Part shown: positions 1 through 12,700 of the stretch, piece after piece
How the letters are laid out: each line of letters opens with the position of its first letter
Position numbering within the stretch: position 1 is the first letter of the stretch
NCBI GenBank assembly: GCA_033964015.1
Contig: CM066922.1
Coordinates: 25,538,961-25,602,960, forward strand
DNA length: 64,000 bases
From: Scolanthus callimorphus
Taxonomy: Eukaryota > Cnidaria > Anthozoa > Actiniaria > Edwardsiidae
Reading direction: 5' to 3'
Translations under genes and position numbers: made by a program
The notes under the pieces: model-generated
What the model was told of the DNA's origin: nothing
Databases searched by the model: none
What the model saw: only the letters and a program-made list of their open reading frames with translations

Positions 1-150
1 TAGTGGTTCCCTAACGTGCTTCTGGCTCAGGTTAATGTAGTACATGTGAGAGGCGGGACCTAAGGTTTCATGCCGCTATCCCAGAAGGCGCGAAAAAGAT
101 CCTGAGTGTTGGTCCGGCCGAGGTTTTGAACCCATGACCTTGCAAGACAG
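1..150 (-). repeat. SINE-like dispersed repeat with Pol III B box
   Basis: On the minus strand GGGTTCAAAACC (133-122) fits a tRNA B box. The rest matches 19450-19640 (ACGGGACCTACGGTTTAACG-like core). A tRNA-derived SINE fragment is likely; cut by the window edge. Confidence 0.45.
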
Positions 151-398
151 ACAGGCGTTTTTAATTTCATTAGCGCGATACAAGTGATACGGGCAAAAAC
201 AGAAACAAACCGAAATGAGAAAAAAAAAGAAAATCACAGAAAAAGAGTTATATAAGCTGTTGACTAACGAATATAAAAGAGCAGAAAAAGGAAAGTTTCA
301 ATCAAGTTCATTAATCCGCCTTTAGTTGTAATCATGTATCGTTTCTAACGAGAGAGCCAAACACTTCCTCCTTTTAGTGCAATATTTTAAAAGCTTCT

Positions 399-500
399 TA
401 GATCATATCTAGATCTGGATCTTAACTAAAGTATACATCATATCTAGATCTGGATGTTAACTAAAGTAATATATCATATCTAGATCTGGCGTAAAGTAAT
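399..500. repeat. Short tandem repeat, about 3 units
   Basis: CATATCTAGATCTGG recurs three times at about 37-40 bp spacing. The flanking 151-398 and 501-1326 are AT-rich with no gene seen. Confidence 0.7.
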
Positions 501-1326
501 ATGTTAAACACTTGGACATTTTGCCAACTGTTAAAGTAAATATCACCCCTCAGAGGAGAGAACATTCTACTTGAAAATTCTACTTGAACAAATCAAAATG
601 TGCGAAAATGCAAAATATTTTCAAAACGTTCAAGCTTGTAAAAGCCGTATGATCTTTAAAAACCGTATGATTTAAAAGCCTATGGTATTGGACCGTCTAT
701 TTTTAAATCGTCGATACTTTGATAACCATAAAATTATTCCTCCCTATCCATCCATAAAAAGCATTTAATAAATATCATATTAGCCTTCACTGCAGGGCTA
801 ATCAATAAAGAGCCAAAGCAGCCATTTCTGTAAACCGACATTTCTGAGAAAATATTAAAAGCACTTTCGGTTTGTGCCCCTCAAGGGAATTAAACAACAG
901 CAAATTCGTTTTCTAGGTTTCACTTCCCGTCACGTGTTCAGGAGTTCAGAACTCAACAATATCAGTAAAGCTATATCTATTATAAAAAATCCTTAGCGTC
1001 TGTCCGGGAAACGTTTTCGAGTTGATGATTTTTTTCCCGCCAATTTCAGCGCGCGCGGTGCAACACAGGAAGTCCGACACAAATATTTTGTTGACCTATG
1101 AATTATTGTTGGCTGATTTTTCCCGCCACTTTTGGTGCGCGCGCAAGTTAGTACGAATTTGAAGATTTACGGAGTCTTCTCTACATTTCTTCCAGTGAGA
1201 ACAGGAAGTAAATAATTTAAACTTTTTCGACACCTACTGGTTATATTTTCTGGTGCTATTTAAAATCTCCAATGTGTCGGTGCAAGCAACGTTAATCATG
1301 GGCTGAAATTTTCTCGACTAAACAAC

Positions 1327-3100
1327 GGTCAAAACAACGGTACTTTATAAGTATCCAGTTTAGGGGGTTGGGTACCCGAGACCCACCACCTCTCTCAATT
1401 TTCCTAAAAATCGGATTTTCAACTGCCGATATCTCGATAAATAATTGATGAATCATAATGAAAACCCACCATTGTGCTCTACATGAAGAGAACAACACAT
1501 TTCTGCAATGAAATCGGGTATCCCTTATTTGTGACTCTCCACGCGAAAACCCGTATTCATGAAATTTGCGTTTAAATGCTTTACAACGCGATGCCAATGC
1601 ATTGACAACGCTTCACAACGCAGTGGGAATGGTTCACAACGCGTTGCAAATGATTGCCAACGAAATAGCAATGCTTCTACAACGCATTGTCATCCGATCT
1701 CCAATGGTTCTCAAAACAGTGAAATGCTTTTAAGTTTTTATGCAACGCTTATGATAGATTCTCAACACTCGGGGGTTATCATTAGCAGTAATCGAACCGA
1801 CTGTAGTTTGACAAAGAAAACATTTCCGACAGCGATAATTAGGATACACTTCAAGTGTCAGATATCTCATGTACACTAGTTCTCCCCGAGTGGTTTTCAT
1901 AACCCGTGGAATACACTTTAGCATATTAGTACAACACGCTCTAATTCCTTTGTTCTCTTTTGTCCGGGTTTGACTATTACACTTTGACTATACTCTTTGT
2001 TCCACGGTTTTATGAAAACCACTCTATTACACTCATTCTCAGTCAACTGTGCGTTCGCGAATTTGTTTCACATTTCGCGACTCGTTCTTAGTAGACGTCA
2101 ATCAAACTTCGTTCGCCTAGTGATTGCCCGCCGTATCGGCCCGCATTGAATGAAACACTTCTTCTTTCACACACCGCCAAGAATAAAGCGCTGGAGGTTT
2201 CTCTTATGCCTTCAGATGAAGAGTTATTTATCTGAGGGGAAGAGGCTGATCGAACAAAGAGATAACGGGCATTCTAGTGTTTGTGTTTGCAAGGCGATTC
2301 TTCTCTATGCAAACAACAAAGATATGAGTCTACGAAAATCGATTCAGCGAACAATTCAACAAATCCTTATTCATTTTTCCTTTGCCAAGGAAACTTTCAT
2401 AGTTACAGTTTTCGCTTCAATTCAATGTTTTTCATCAGAATGATTTGCAGAATAGCGGCTGTTGTTATTCTCTAACTTTCAGTGTATAGAATTACTCGTG
2501 GATTTAGGTCGAAGGTGCTTCTTCTCTAAGAAAATTCTCAAGCGTTCTACCGCCGCACAAAGGAAAACAAGTTTTCCTCCTCGTTTCTTGTTAGAATGAA
2601 AATGAGACTCAAAAAGTAGCCTCTGTAGCAAGCCTTTCCCGTGGATTTCAGAGGTCAGAAAACATACGAGCTTCGTTATCAATGTTTGCTCTTTGCACGC
2701 TTTCGGATACCTAGTTTGATTTAATTGCATGATAACCTTGCAAGACTAGACAAAGCGTTGACAACAAATGTTAATGGAGCAAAACGGAAATTCAATGAAA
2801 TTTCAAAAGCATTGCAACGCTATGGCATAATGCTCTCAACGAAAAGGAAATGCATTGGCAATGCAGTATCAATGGTTTCCAACGCGTTGGCAACGTTCTC
2901 CAATGCTACTAAATGCATTGCAACGCGTTGTAACGAAAACCTGTCAAGAGCCAGAAATCGTCAATGCGGGTTTTCGTATGGAGAGTCACATTTGTTTTCG
3001 AGAAAAAAACCACTGGATACTTATGGGGGTAGGTAGTATCCGGTACCCACCACCCTAATGCACCATCCCTGGATACTTATCGAGTATCGTTGTTTTGACC
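1327..3100. mobile_element. 1.77-kb non-autonomous TIR element
   Basis: Ends GGTCAAAACAACGGTACT / CGTTGTTTTGACC, with ATAAGTATCCAG and GGTACCCACCACC-type blocks also inverted. TGTGACTCTCCA at about 1530 mirrors TGGAGAGTCACA at about 2978. The interior has two fields of degenerate CAACGCATTG/GCAATG words (1575-1700, 2745-2940). No transposase. Confidence 0.65.
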
Positions 3101-3375
3101 TCTTCCCTAAATTCCCACGCCATTTTTGGCACGTACTTGGTCGCAAAGGAAGCCCGCAACATAATATTACTTAGTTTTATTTTTTCCAGCCCTCGGTCAC
3201 AGTTTTTCCCTATACGGAACTCCCAGTCTGTAAATAACATATATGTATTCTTTGTTGTGCGATGCGAAGAAATGAAAAGGATCAAAATATTTCGTCACTT
3301 TTTTTCTGGTAGCTTTTCTATGACATAAATATTTATAATGTTTTACAATGGAAACAAACAGAGCCTAGACAAAAT

Positions 3376-3668
3376 ATTACAGCTGTTTCAGGTAACACGC
3401 GACTTCGCCGAGTTTGGCAGTTGGGTTTTCTGTGCTGTCTATCAATGCAATCCGTGTCCGTGTGAGCCAATCATATCCTTACTCAGTGCATTCGATTGGC
3501 TTCCCTTGCGAGACATGTCGCAACAGAAGCCAATTCACTGCACTAGGCGAAACTAGGCAAGGATCTGATTGGCTCACATGGTTTGATTGACTACACAGGA
3601 AAACCCAACTGCCAAAACCCTCTCGTTTGAACACGCTGGGTCGCGTGTTACCTGAAACAGCTGTAATG
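3376..3668. mobile_element. MITE, 293 bp
   Basis: Strong inverted ends ATTACAGCTGTTTCAGGTAA / TTACCTGAAACAGCTGTAAT. It lies 37 bp from the PITRM1 donor at 3705. Diverged relatives are at 24393-24621 and 57030-57260. Confidence 0.8.
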
Positions 3669-3705
3669 TAACTTTGCATTACAAAATAAAGGGAACAGCA
3701 CATAC

Positions 3706-6700
3706 CAGAAGTCTAACTCTCGTAGTCTTGGAAAGAAAACTGCATCCAGATAAACAGACAGCAGATTCCAGAAATCCTTGGAGTTTTGAGTTGAAAATGG
3801 ATACATGGTGAAATCACTTGCTGAAAAAAGAAATGACATTTCTATCACAATTCATTAAATTGTGGCACAAATTGAAATCTACATATTCGGAAGATTCCCA
3901 AATGGCCTTTGTTCAGCTCCAACATCCAGGGACGTCAACCCTGCCGCTCGAAAAACCTTGAGACACCAAAATATTTTGCTTTTGAGACAGGAAAAGACCT
4001 AAATATGTCCAAACTTTTGCTGTATTTTAGCGTTTTTTAAGGTCCAGAAGCGATTTTTCTAAGAAAACCGGGAGATTTTACTTAAAAACCGGGAGTCCGG
4101 GAGATGAGTTAAAAAACCGGGAGACTCCCGGCAAAACCGGGGAGTTGACATCCCTGCATCATTCAGGAAGATGCCAAACGCACAGGTCGCGTTACGTAAA
4201 CTTCGCGCACTTTACATTTCCGAACACCAAACTGCGTTTTGGTTTCTGCCCATCAAAGTTTCGTTTACATTTTATGGTAAAAAATTGGTTTTTAAAGCCT
4301 ACGTAGTCATATTATTCAAGGCTTCTTTAATATTTCGCACGGTCGCGGAGTCGCTAAATTGTGTTAAATCTGCGAAACCCCGCGAAATTACCAAACACGC
4401 GAAATCTGGTAAAATTTGCTCTTAGAGCGGATTTCAGATGACTGTCGTGAGTAATTCGCAATAGGAAATTTTCATTATGACGTATTTTACTACAACTACC
4501 AGAAACCTTTGCGTTGTCCCTTTTGTTCGTGTAATTACCGCCTATTGTTTCCAACAGCGGTTTATCTGCATGTGAAAAGAAAACTGAAAAGGATTCTGGT
4601 AGTCGTAGTCAAATGACGCAATAGTGCAAATGTCCTATTACTTTGTAATTACTCCTATATATAGGTTCTGTTCAGAATTGGTGTAATTACTTTGCGATTT
4701 GTTTCACGACAGTCATGTGGAAAGCGCTCTAAAGCGAATGCATAATGACACAGCGTTTTGGCTATCACTTTGCGCAAAAAACAGGTAAACTTGAGAATTT
4801 ATGTGGTCATCCTTTGTTTTCCCCCAGTGTTCAAACTGCTCCCTCTGCCCCCTCCCTCCCTCCCACCCCTGCTAGCTATGGCAATGCATATGCAGTATTC
4901 TAATCAAATAATTACAGTGCACCATAAAACATTGTTAAATGCATACTGCTGGGCCAAGAAGTCTTAAGAAACGTTATTATAACTTCGAGCAATAAGCGGC
5001 CAAAAATTACATTACAGAAAAGTATGGAGTCAATCGACAAGATTTTAGTTTCTTTTTAAGGTTTCCGTACAGGTAGTGACTTGTATTTAGGGCGCAAAGA
5101 AATTTTAATGGAAACCTGAGAAAAAATTTCCAACGATTATTCAGGACCTATGGGGACTGAGTGCTATACCCTGGGGACCAGAGGCTGAAACTCTGCCCTT
5201 TCGCGTTTGTGTTGTTTCTCGGGAAAGACTTGTGTTCGCGACTGAATAGTCGTATATCTTCACTCGGTACTATTGTGCTCCATATGATATAAGTTATGGG
5301 AAGGAGACCTGGCGAAGCTCAAAAAGGCAATTACTAGCAAAGAGGGAGGGAGGGTGGGTGGGTGGGCAAAAGCTGGCTCCACCAGGCCTCTAGATGAGCA
5401 CAATAAGGCCCTCTAACCTGCTACACACAGACATACTATTCCCATGTGCAGACCTACACCAGGGTCGCCATCCTGGCGCTACGATCTCAAAACCAACTGA
5501 ATTGATTATGTAAATTTATATCTTATATGTCGCACACTATTCCCAAGTGAAAATAGTCGTATATCTTCACTCGGTACTATTGTGCTCCATATGATATAAG
5601 TTATGGGAAGGAGACCTGGCTCCGCCCCATTGACACTTACAGTGTTCAGATACCTTCCCATCCTAATGCAACCCCTAACCCAAAATATCCTAAATCCTCT
5701 CCAACCTTATTCCCTATACCCATAACTCAAAACCTCTCTTGACCACACCCATAACCCAAGCCTCTCTTGACCATACCCATTACTCAAACACCTCTCGCGA
5801 CCACACCCATACCTCAGAACCTCTCGCGACCTCGCCCATAACTCAAAGGCCTCTCGTAACCACATTCATAATTCAAACTGCCCTTGACCACACCCATAAC
5901 TGATAACTAAACCGGTTTTGGGCATACCCATAACTAAACATTTCTCTAGGACATACCCCCAATTAAAAATCTCTCTTGGACACGCCCATAACTCGAGGCT
6001 CCTCTTGGACACATTCATAACTCAACACCTCTCTAGAACATACCCATAACTCAACAAAACCTTTCTGAACGCACCCATAAGTCAAGGCTTCTCTGGGCGC
6101 ACCCAAAACTCAAACCACTCTTTGGCATACCCATACATGTTTGTCCGGTGACGACGTCACACCACATGACCAAGTGCTGTTGCACCCCTTGTTCCTTAGG
6201 GAACTTCACCCAAGCGCGGTTGTCTTAGGTTCATCCCTTCCCAAGATATAAACCTCTTATTTCGCTCCGCTATAAAACTGATCATGGGTTGCCTGTGCAA
6301 CGACGGACACGCGGAAAACCATGACAGAATGGGTCGACGCATATATACACTATAACAGGTCCAACGAAGGGTTGGGCTCCCTGTGTAAGGAATGAACACT
6401 CAACTCCTAAACTTGGATAACTTGGCGAACAAAGGGAGATATGGCATACATAAATAATATAGCAAAGAAAAGCCAAACACAGGGAACCCAACCCTTCGAT
6501 GACCAGGATTCAGACTATGTCTGCAGAGATCCTGTTTTCAGACCCCCCCAGTCATCGAAGGGGATTAAAGGTTCCGTTCCTTTTTTTTTTTTTTTTTTTT
6601 TTTTAATACGGTACATGACCCCTACGCACATACGGTACATGACCCCTACGCACCGCGTGGGACACCATCCTCTCGCGCCAGATGTATATAGTACATGCCT

Positions 6701-9700
6701 CCACGCACCGCGTGCGACACTATCCCTCCTACATATGGCGCATGTCCCACCGCACCAATGCGGTACATCCCTCCTAGCACCACGTGCGGTATCCTCCTCG
6801 TCCACGTGCAGTATATCTCCACCCTGTCCTTCCCCTTCCCTCTTCGCACCCCGTGCGGTATTCTCTTCGCACTACATGCGGTAAACCTCCTCGCACCACG
6901 TGCGGTACGTTCTTCCTCTTGTGCCCCCTCCTTGCTGTCTAAAGATTGTGCCCCTAACACAAACGTGCCAGAAAAATTGCTTCGCACCGGGTGCGGTAAA
7001 TCTCCTCACACCACGTGTGGTAAATCTCCTCGCACTACGTGCGGTACGTTCATCCTCTTGTACCCCCCTCCGTGCGGTCTGAAAATTTTGTCCCTGACAC
7101 AAACGTGCCATAAAAATTGCCTCGCACCACATGCGGTAAATCTCCTCGCACCACGTGCGGTACGTTCTTCCTCTTGTGCCCCCTCCTTGCGGTCTAAAAA
7201 TTTTTGTCCCTGACACAAACATGCCATATAAATTGCCTCGCACCAGGTGCGGTAAATCTCCTCGCACCACGTGCGGTAAATCTCCTCGCACTACGTGCGG
7301 TACGTTCATCCTCTTGTACCCCCCTCCTTGCGGTCCGTGACACAAACGTGCCATATAAATTGCCTCGCACCACGTAACGCACATAATAAGACACATAATT
7401 ACGACATAATTACGGCATAAGGACATAATTGCGACGAGGTATTACCAAAATAACATACAACAGCCAGCGTACACAAAGTGAGCCTAACGCTAACTGCAGG
7501 CGACTGACAATAAAAAATCACGATACAACCCAGTGAGTCGGGCCTGCCAGCAAAACGCGGACAAACACACAGAAGCCACAAAACCAACAAACTACAAAGC
7601 AAACAGAAGACATAAATGCACACAACGTTATGTACAAAAAGGCTCTCGAATCTGCAACCCACAGACATCTATATTTCCATGTATAGGCGAAGAGCAAACG
7701 ATATACTGATGTTGCAATCCAAACATGTAAACAAACTGACTAGCACTCCGGATAAAAGTTCATGACGCGGATAAGGAAATGTGACACGAGAATGCAGGAC
7801 CTACCACACTAATACACCTCGTTACTTCTACTTTTCCCGGAGCAGTAGCCGAGTTCTGTTCCGGCGAGTTTCTTTATGAACGACGAAAGATGCCAGAAAC
7901 AAGTAGAGCTCGTGAGAGTGGAAATGTCCCGAAACACCGACGGGAGACGCGTGTGGTCGTAATCTTGCGTAATAACTGGCCAAACTCTGACGAACTCAGG
8001 ACAGTTTAAGAACGAGTGAACAGAGTGAAATGCGACAGGCAAAGCACATGGGCTCCACTGGAAACCTATAAAACAAAATAGAACAAACTCCGGTTTTAAG
8101 CTAATAGCCGAATAACATAAAGTGAAGCACATTTAACACAACGCACCGAGCCAAGCGACCACAAGCCAGGCCAAAATAGCACCAAATAATACTTAACTCG
8201 AGCCCACGGGAAAGGAGAAGAGATGTAAACGAAGAAGGAGGAGACATTTATTCTTGAAGGTGGATTTGAAGGAAGTCTTGGCCGTGTTGAGGAGCGGAAC
8301 CAGAAAGCGGCATCTGGCGCGAGATCTCAAAACCAACTGAATTGATTATGTAAATTTATATCTTATATGTCGCACACTATTCCCAAGTGAAAATAGTGGT
8401 TGTGGTAGCTACTCTTCCAAGCCAATTCTCCTAGTAATTTGTCCAATGTTGTCGGTAATAACGTCTCCCAACTGATCGAAGTTCTGAGTTCCAACAAACG
8501 AGGGGGCAGGATACTTTTCGACCAAGAAGTAGACGAGGAGGGATTCTACATATTTCTGTCGAACTACTCGTAGCGTATTTTACCGGCGTTCTTTTCATCG
8601 CCAACAAAAAATATCTCAGTACTATTAAAAAGTGTAGAAACTGTCGTACAGTCGAAGCTCTCGTAAGCGACCACCTCCGGAACTAAAAATTGCGGTCGTT
8701 AACGGAGCTGGTCGGTTACGAGAACGGCTCGCGTAAGCGACCACCAAGCAGCTTCCTACTTCAACAATAGGTGTTGGTCGCTTACGAGAGCTTAGTACAA
8801 TAAATCTAGAAACTATCACGTGATACTAATGCTTAAAATAGTTTAATCTAGAAATTAGAAAGGTACTCTGTTGACACTTGCCACACTACGGATGGCATTT
8901 TCGTTGTTCATGTGATTTCAACTAATACATGATATGATATTTATCAGGTGATGACTGATGTTTAAAAGACAAAAAGTTCTGTGGTCGCTTACGAGAGCTT
9001 AACAACAATAGAAAATCTATGTTGGTGATTTGAAATTGTGGTCGCTAACGGAGCTGGTCGCATCGATAAGGCGGTCGCTTACGAGAGCTTGAAATAACAG
9101 AGTTTGTGTGACAATTCAAACGGGTTTCGGAAAAATGGTCGTTATGGGAGCTGGTCGCTTACGAGAGCGGTCACACAGAGAGCTTCGACTGTAACTCGAA
9201 CGGAGTTTGACTTATGGTCGTGGGTAGCGGGTACAAGTCGTGGGTGTGGGTACGAAGTCGTGGGTGTGGGTACGAAGTCGTGGGTGTGGGGTCCAAGTCG
9301 TGGGTAGGGATTTTTCGGATTTTTCAATTAAGCGTTTGCAGAATATTTTTTAGTATAATTCATATCATTCAAGTGGCTTTTCAGATTTTGACAAAAAAAT
9401 CGCGTTAAGGGATATTTTTTTAGTTCTCGTAATAAAGTGCCGCGCTATACCCGATGCTTTCAAACCGCAAAATATGAGAAATCATTTATATTATGGTATC
9501 ATAGTTTTTTGCAAGGTACTTTCCTGGTCAAAGGGTCCACAAAAATGCACCAGAGGTTCTGAGTCAGTGTTTTTCTCGCCATTGAATATAAATAAATACA
9601 CCAGCATTTTCGCACATTCTGTTATTTTCCACCGCGAGCAGTCGTTCGAAGTCATATATTTCAATTTCCAACAGTTTTATCTCTTAAAACAATGCAAAAA

Positions 9701-12700
9701 CACCTAGAAAGCCTGGGTTTCGAGATTATTCACGATCCCCCAGGCGACGGAGACTGTTTTTACTCATCAGCCGCGTTCCACTTGGCCGGCTGGAGACCCT
9801 GGCATTGGATGTGGTTTTCAACCACATTCTAGCTCATCCGTTTGATGAAAGTACCTATACTCACTTAAGTAGAAGCTTCATTTTTTATTCATCTTGTACG
9901 ATATCCAGGAACGGACGACCTGGATTATTTAAATGATATAATAGGAAACGATCGCGACATGGATCGAGATCATTCATGCTGGGAGTGGAGATTGTGTCGA
10001 CGAGACGGAAGCATTGATCGCTCCAAGTTTTTCTTTTAGATCTGGACAAGTTTCCAGAGAATAGGTCAACACTGAGTAATATAGTGGGAGACTGTAGGCT
10101 GTGAATCGAAATTCGTTTGGCGTCCCCAAAAAGATATCGTGTCAAACTCTTGCGCGAACGCTTACAAAAATAATTCACACATTTTCGACATTTTCCTCTT
10201 CAGCGCATGGCGGAAGGCGGTGCTGAGCATTTTACTTGTACACGAAATCACCAAGTCATCATTGAAAGCAAAGGAATAAAAGCAGTTTTCACAACAGTTG
10301 CAAGATTGCCGTTTATTTTCCCTTTTGGGATATTGATCAAGACGGTCAATGTGATGGTGTGAACTAAACTCTCGTAAATTTCGAAACCCATGCGCGGCAC
10401 TTTATTACGAGAACTAAAAAAAATACCCCTTAATTTTTGTGAAAATCTTAAAAGTCACTTGAATCATATGAATTATACTAAAAAACATTTTCAACAAACA
10501 CTTCAATAAAATATCCGAAAAATCCCTACCCACGACTTGGAACCCCGGTTGACAGTTATCCAATTAGCGTGTCGGGAAAAACCGGTTTTCCTTCACCTAC
10601 CCGCCGCGCCTGTCGTGACAGCTGTCAAAAAGTGTGTTTACATTTAGATTTTGTGCCACGTTCGAGTGAGTTTGACTTATGGTCGTGGGTAGCGGGTACG
10701 AAGTCGTGGGTAGCGGGTACGAAGTCGTGGGTGTGGGTACGAAGTCGTGGAATCGTACCAGATGCCCCCAGAGGCTTGTCTCTCTTCGCTCCTCGTCTCG
10801 CTGCGCTCGACCTTGCCTAAAATTTTATCGCTTCGCTCGAAAATTTTAATTATTTGGACCTCGAGCCTCTGGTTTCCAGGGTACGAGTGCTATTTACTTT
10901 GGAATCAAATTTTTCACCCCATTTTTCCTTGGGTCGGCAAATTTCAAAAGTTCAGTTTTTTTAGAGTTTTCTTTATCATTTCTTCGCGGCCTAATGACGA
11001 GTCATTTCCTATATTCTCCCCTTTCAAAAGATACCAAAATCTAGTCAATACATGTTATACTAATCTGTAACCTCATTTTTGACCGTTTGTCTATAAAATT
11101 GCTTGAATTTCTAGACCATGACACAACACTCACCTGTGAAAGCATTCATGAAGTTTGCAAGCGATCTGTTGAGCATTTTGAAAAAGGGATCTCGGCAGGG
11201 AAACTTGTCTGAACCACAAAGAGCTGTGTGTTCCAAGATGTGTGGGACCCCTGTGCTGTCCATGGGTGTAGTGCGCAAGCCAACCCTGATATGATAAATA
11301 ATGATGATTTATGAAGGGCCCAATAGGGCTTATAATAGTTAAACAACAATATACACACTAAAAACACTAAATATTTACATTGGGTTCTAAAAACAAACAA
11401 TTAAGGAGGCTGCCTACAATTTTTTCTGCTCTCCACCACCAAACTTTGTTTGCCTGCTGTTCAAGCTCAAAAACCTGTACCGGTCTGAACTTTCACATGG
11501 TTACCCTGGAGGGTTACAGTTCGAGTTACAGTCGAAGCTCTCTGTGTGACCGCTCTCGTAAGCGACCAGCTCCCATAACGACCATTTTTCCGAAACCCCG
11601 TTTGAATTGTCACACAAACTCTGTTATTTCAAGCTCTCGTAAGCAACCGCCTTATCGATGCGACCAGCTCCGTTAGCGACCACAATTTCAAATCACCAAC
11701 ATAGATTTTCTATTGTTGTTAAGCTCTCGTAAGCGACCACAGAACTTTTTGTCTTTTAAACATCAGTCATCACCTGATAAATATCATATCATGTATTAGT
11801 TGAAATCACATGAACAACGAAAATGCCATCCGTAGTGTGGCAAGTGTCAACAGAGTACCTTTCTAATTTCTAGATTAACTATTTTAAGCATTAGTATCAC
11901 GTGATAGTTTCTAGATTTATTGTACTAAGCTCTCGTAGCGACCAACACCTATTGTTCAAGTAGGAAGCTGCTTGGTGGTCGCTTACGAGAGCCGTTCTCG
12001 TAACCGACCAGCTCCGTTAACGACCGCAATTTTTAGTTCCGGAGGTGGTCGCTTACGAGAGCTTCGACTGTACGACAGTTTCTACACTTTTTAATAGTAC
12101 TGAGATATTTTTTGTTGGCGATGAAAGAACGCCGGTAAAATACGCTACGAGTAGTTCGACAGAAATATGTAGAATCCCCTCCTCGTCTACTTCTTGGTCG
12201 AAAAGTATCCTGCCCCCTCGTTTGTTGGAACTCAGTTTCGATCAGTTGGGAGACGTTATTACCGACAACATTGGACAAATTACTAGGAGAATTGACAATG
12301 ACAAAAACCGGCTCGAGCAAACCGAAGAGTGGTGAAGTTTAGCATTTTTTCTCGGTGCCTTAAAATACTTCAATGAACTCGAGACTTAGAGGGTTATTTT
12401 TGGTATATATTCAAGATTAATTTACGGAAGTATCAAAAAAAAAATCATATGAGATTTTTGTCAGAGGCGAAAAGTGTAAACTTTATAACAAACGTAAGAT
12501 TTATAATACAATTTCTCAAATTTTGCAGTTTGCTTGAACACATGCCAAACAAAATCGGAAGCATTCCAAGAAGTGAAATTTGGCTGGTACATTGCCTTGG
12601 GTTTGTAGATTATTCGGGCGGCAAGGATCTTTTAATTCCGCAGATATTAGCCATTCTTTTTCAAGGAAATCTTTGCGGCATAAATAACTTTGACATTTTG

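Noticed and set aside
6441..7426. Overlapping long frames of up to 184 codons on both strands
   Set aside because: They track the satellite period, are rich in Pro/Arg/Thr repeats on both strands and lack any domain; they are products of tandem repetition.
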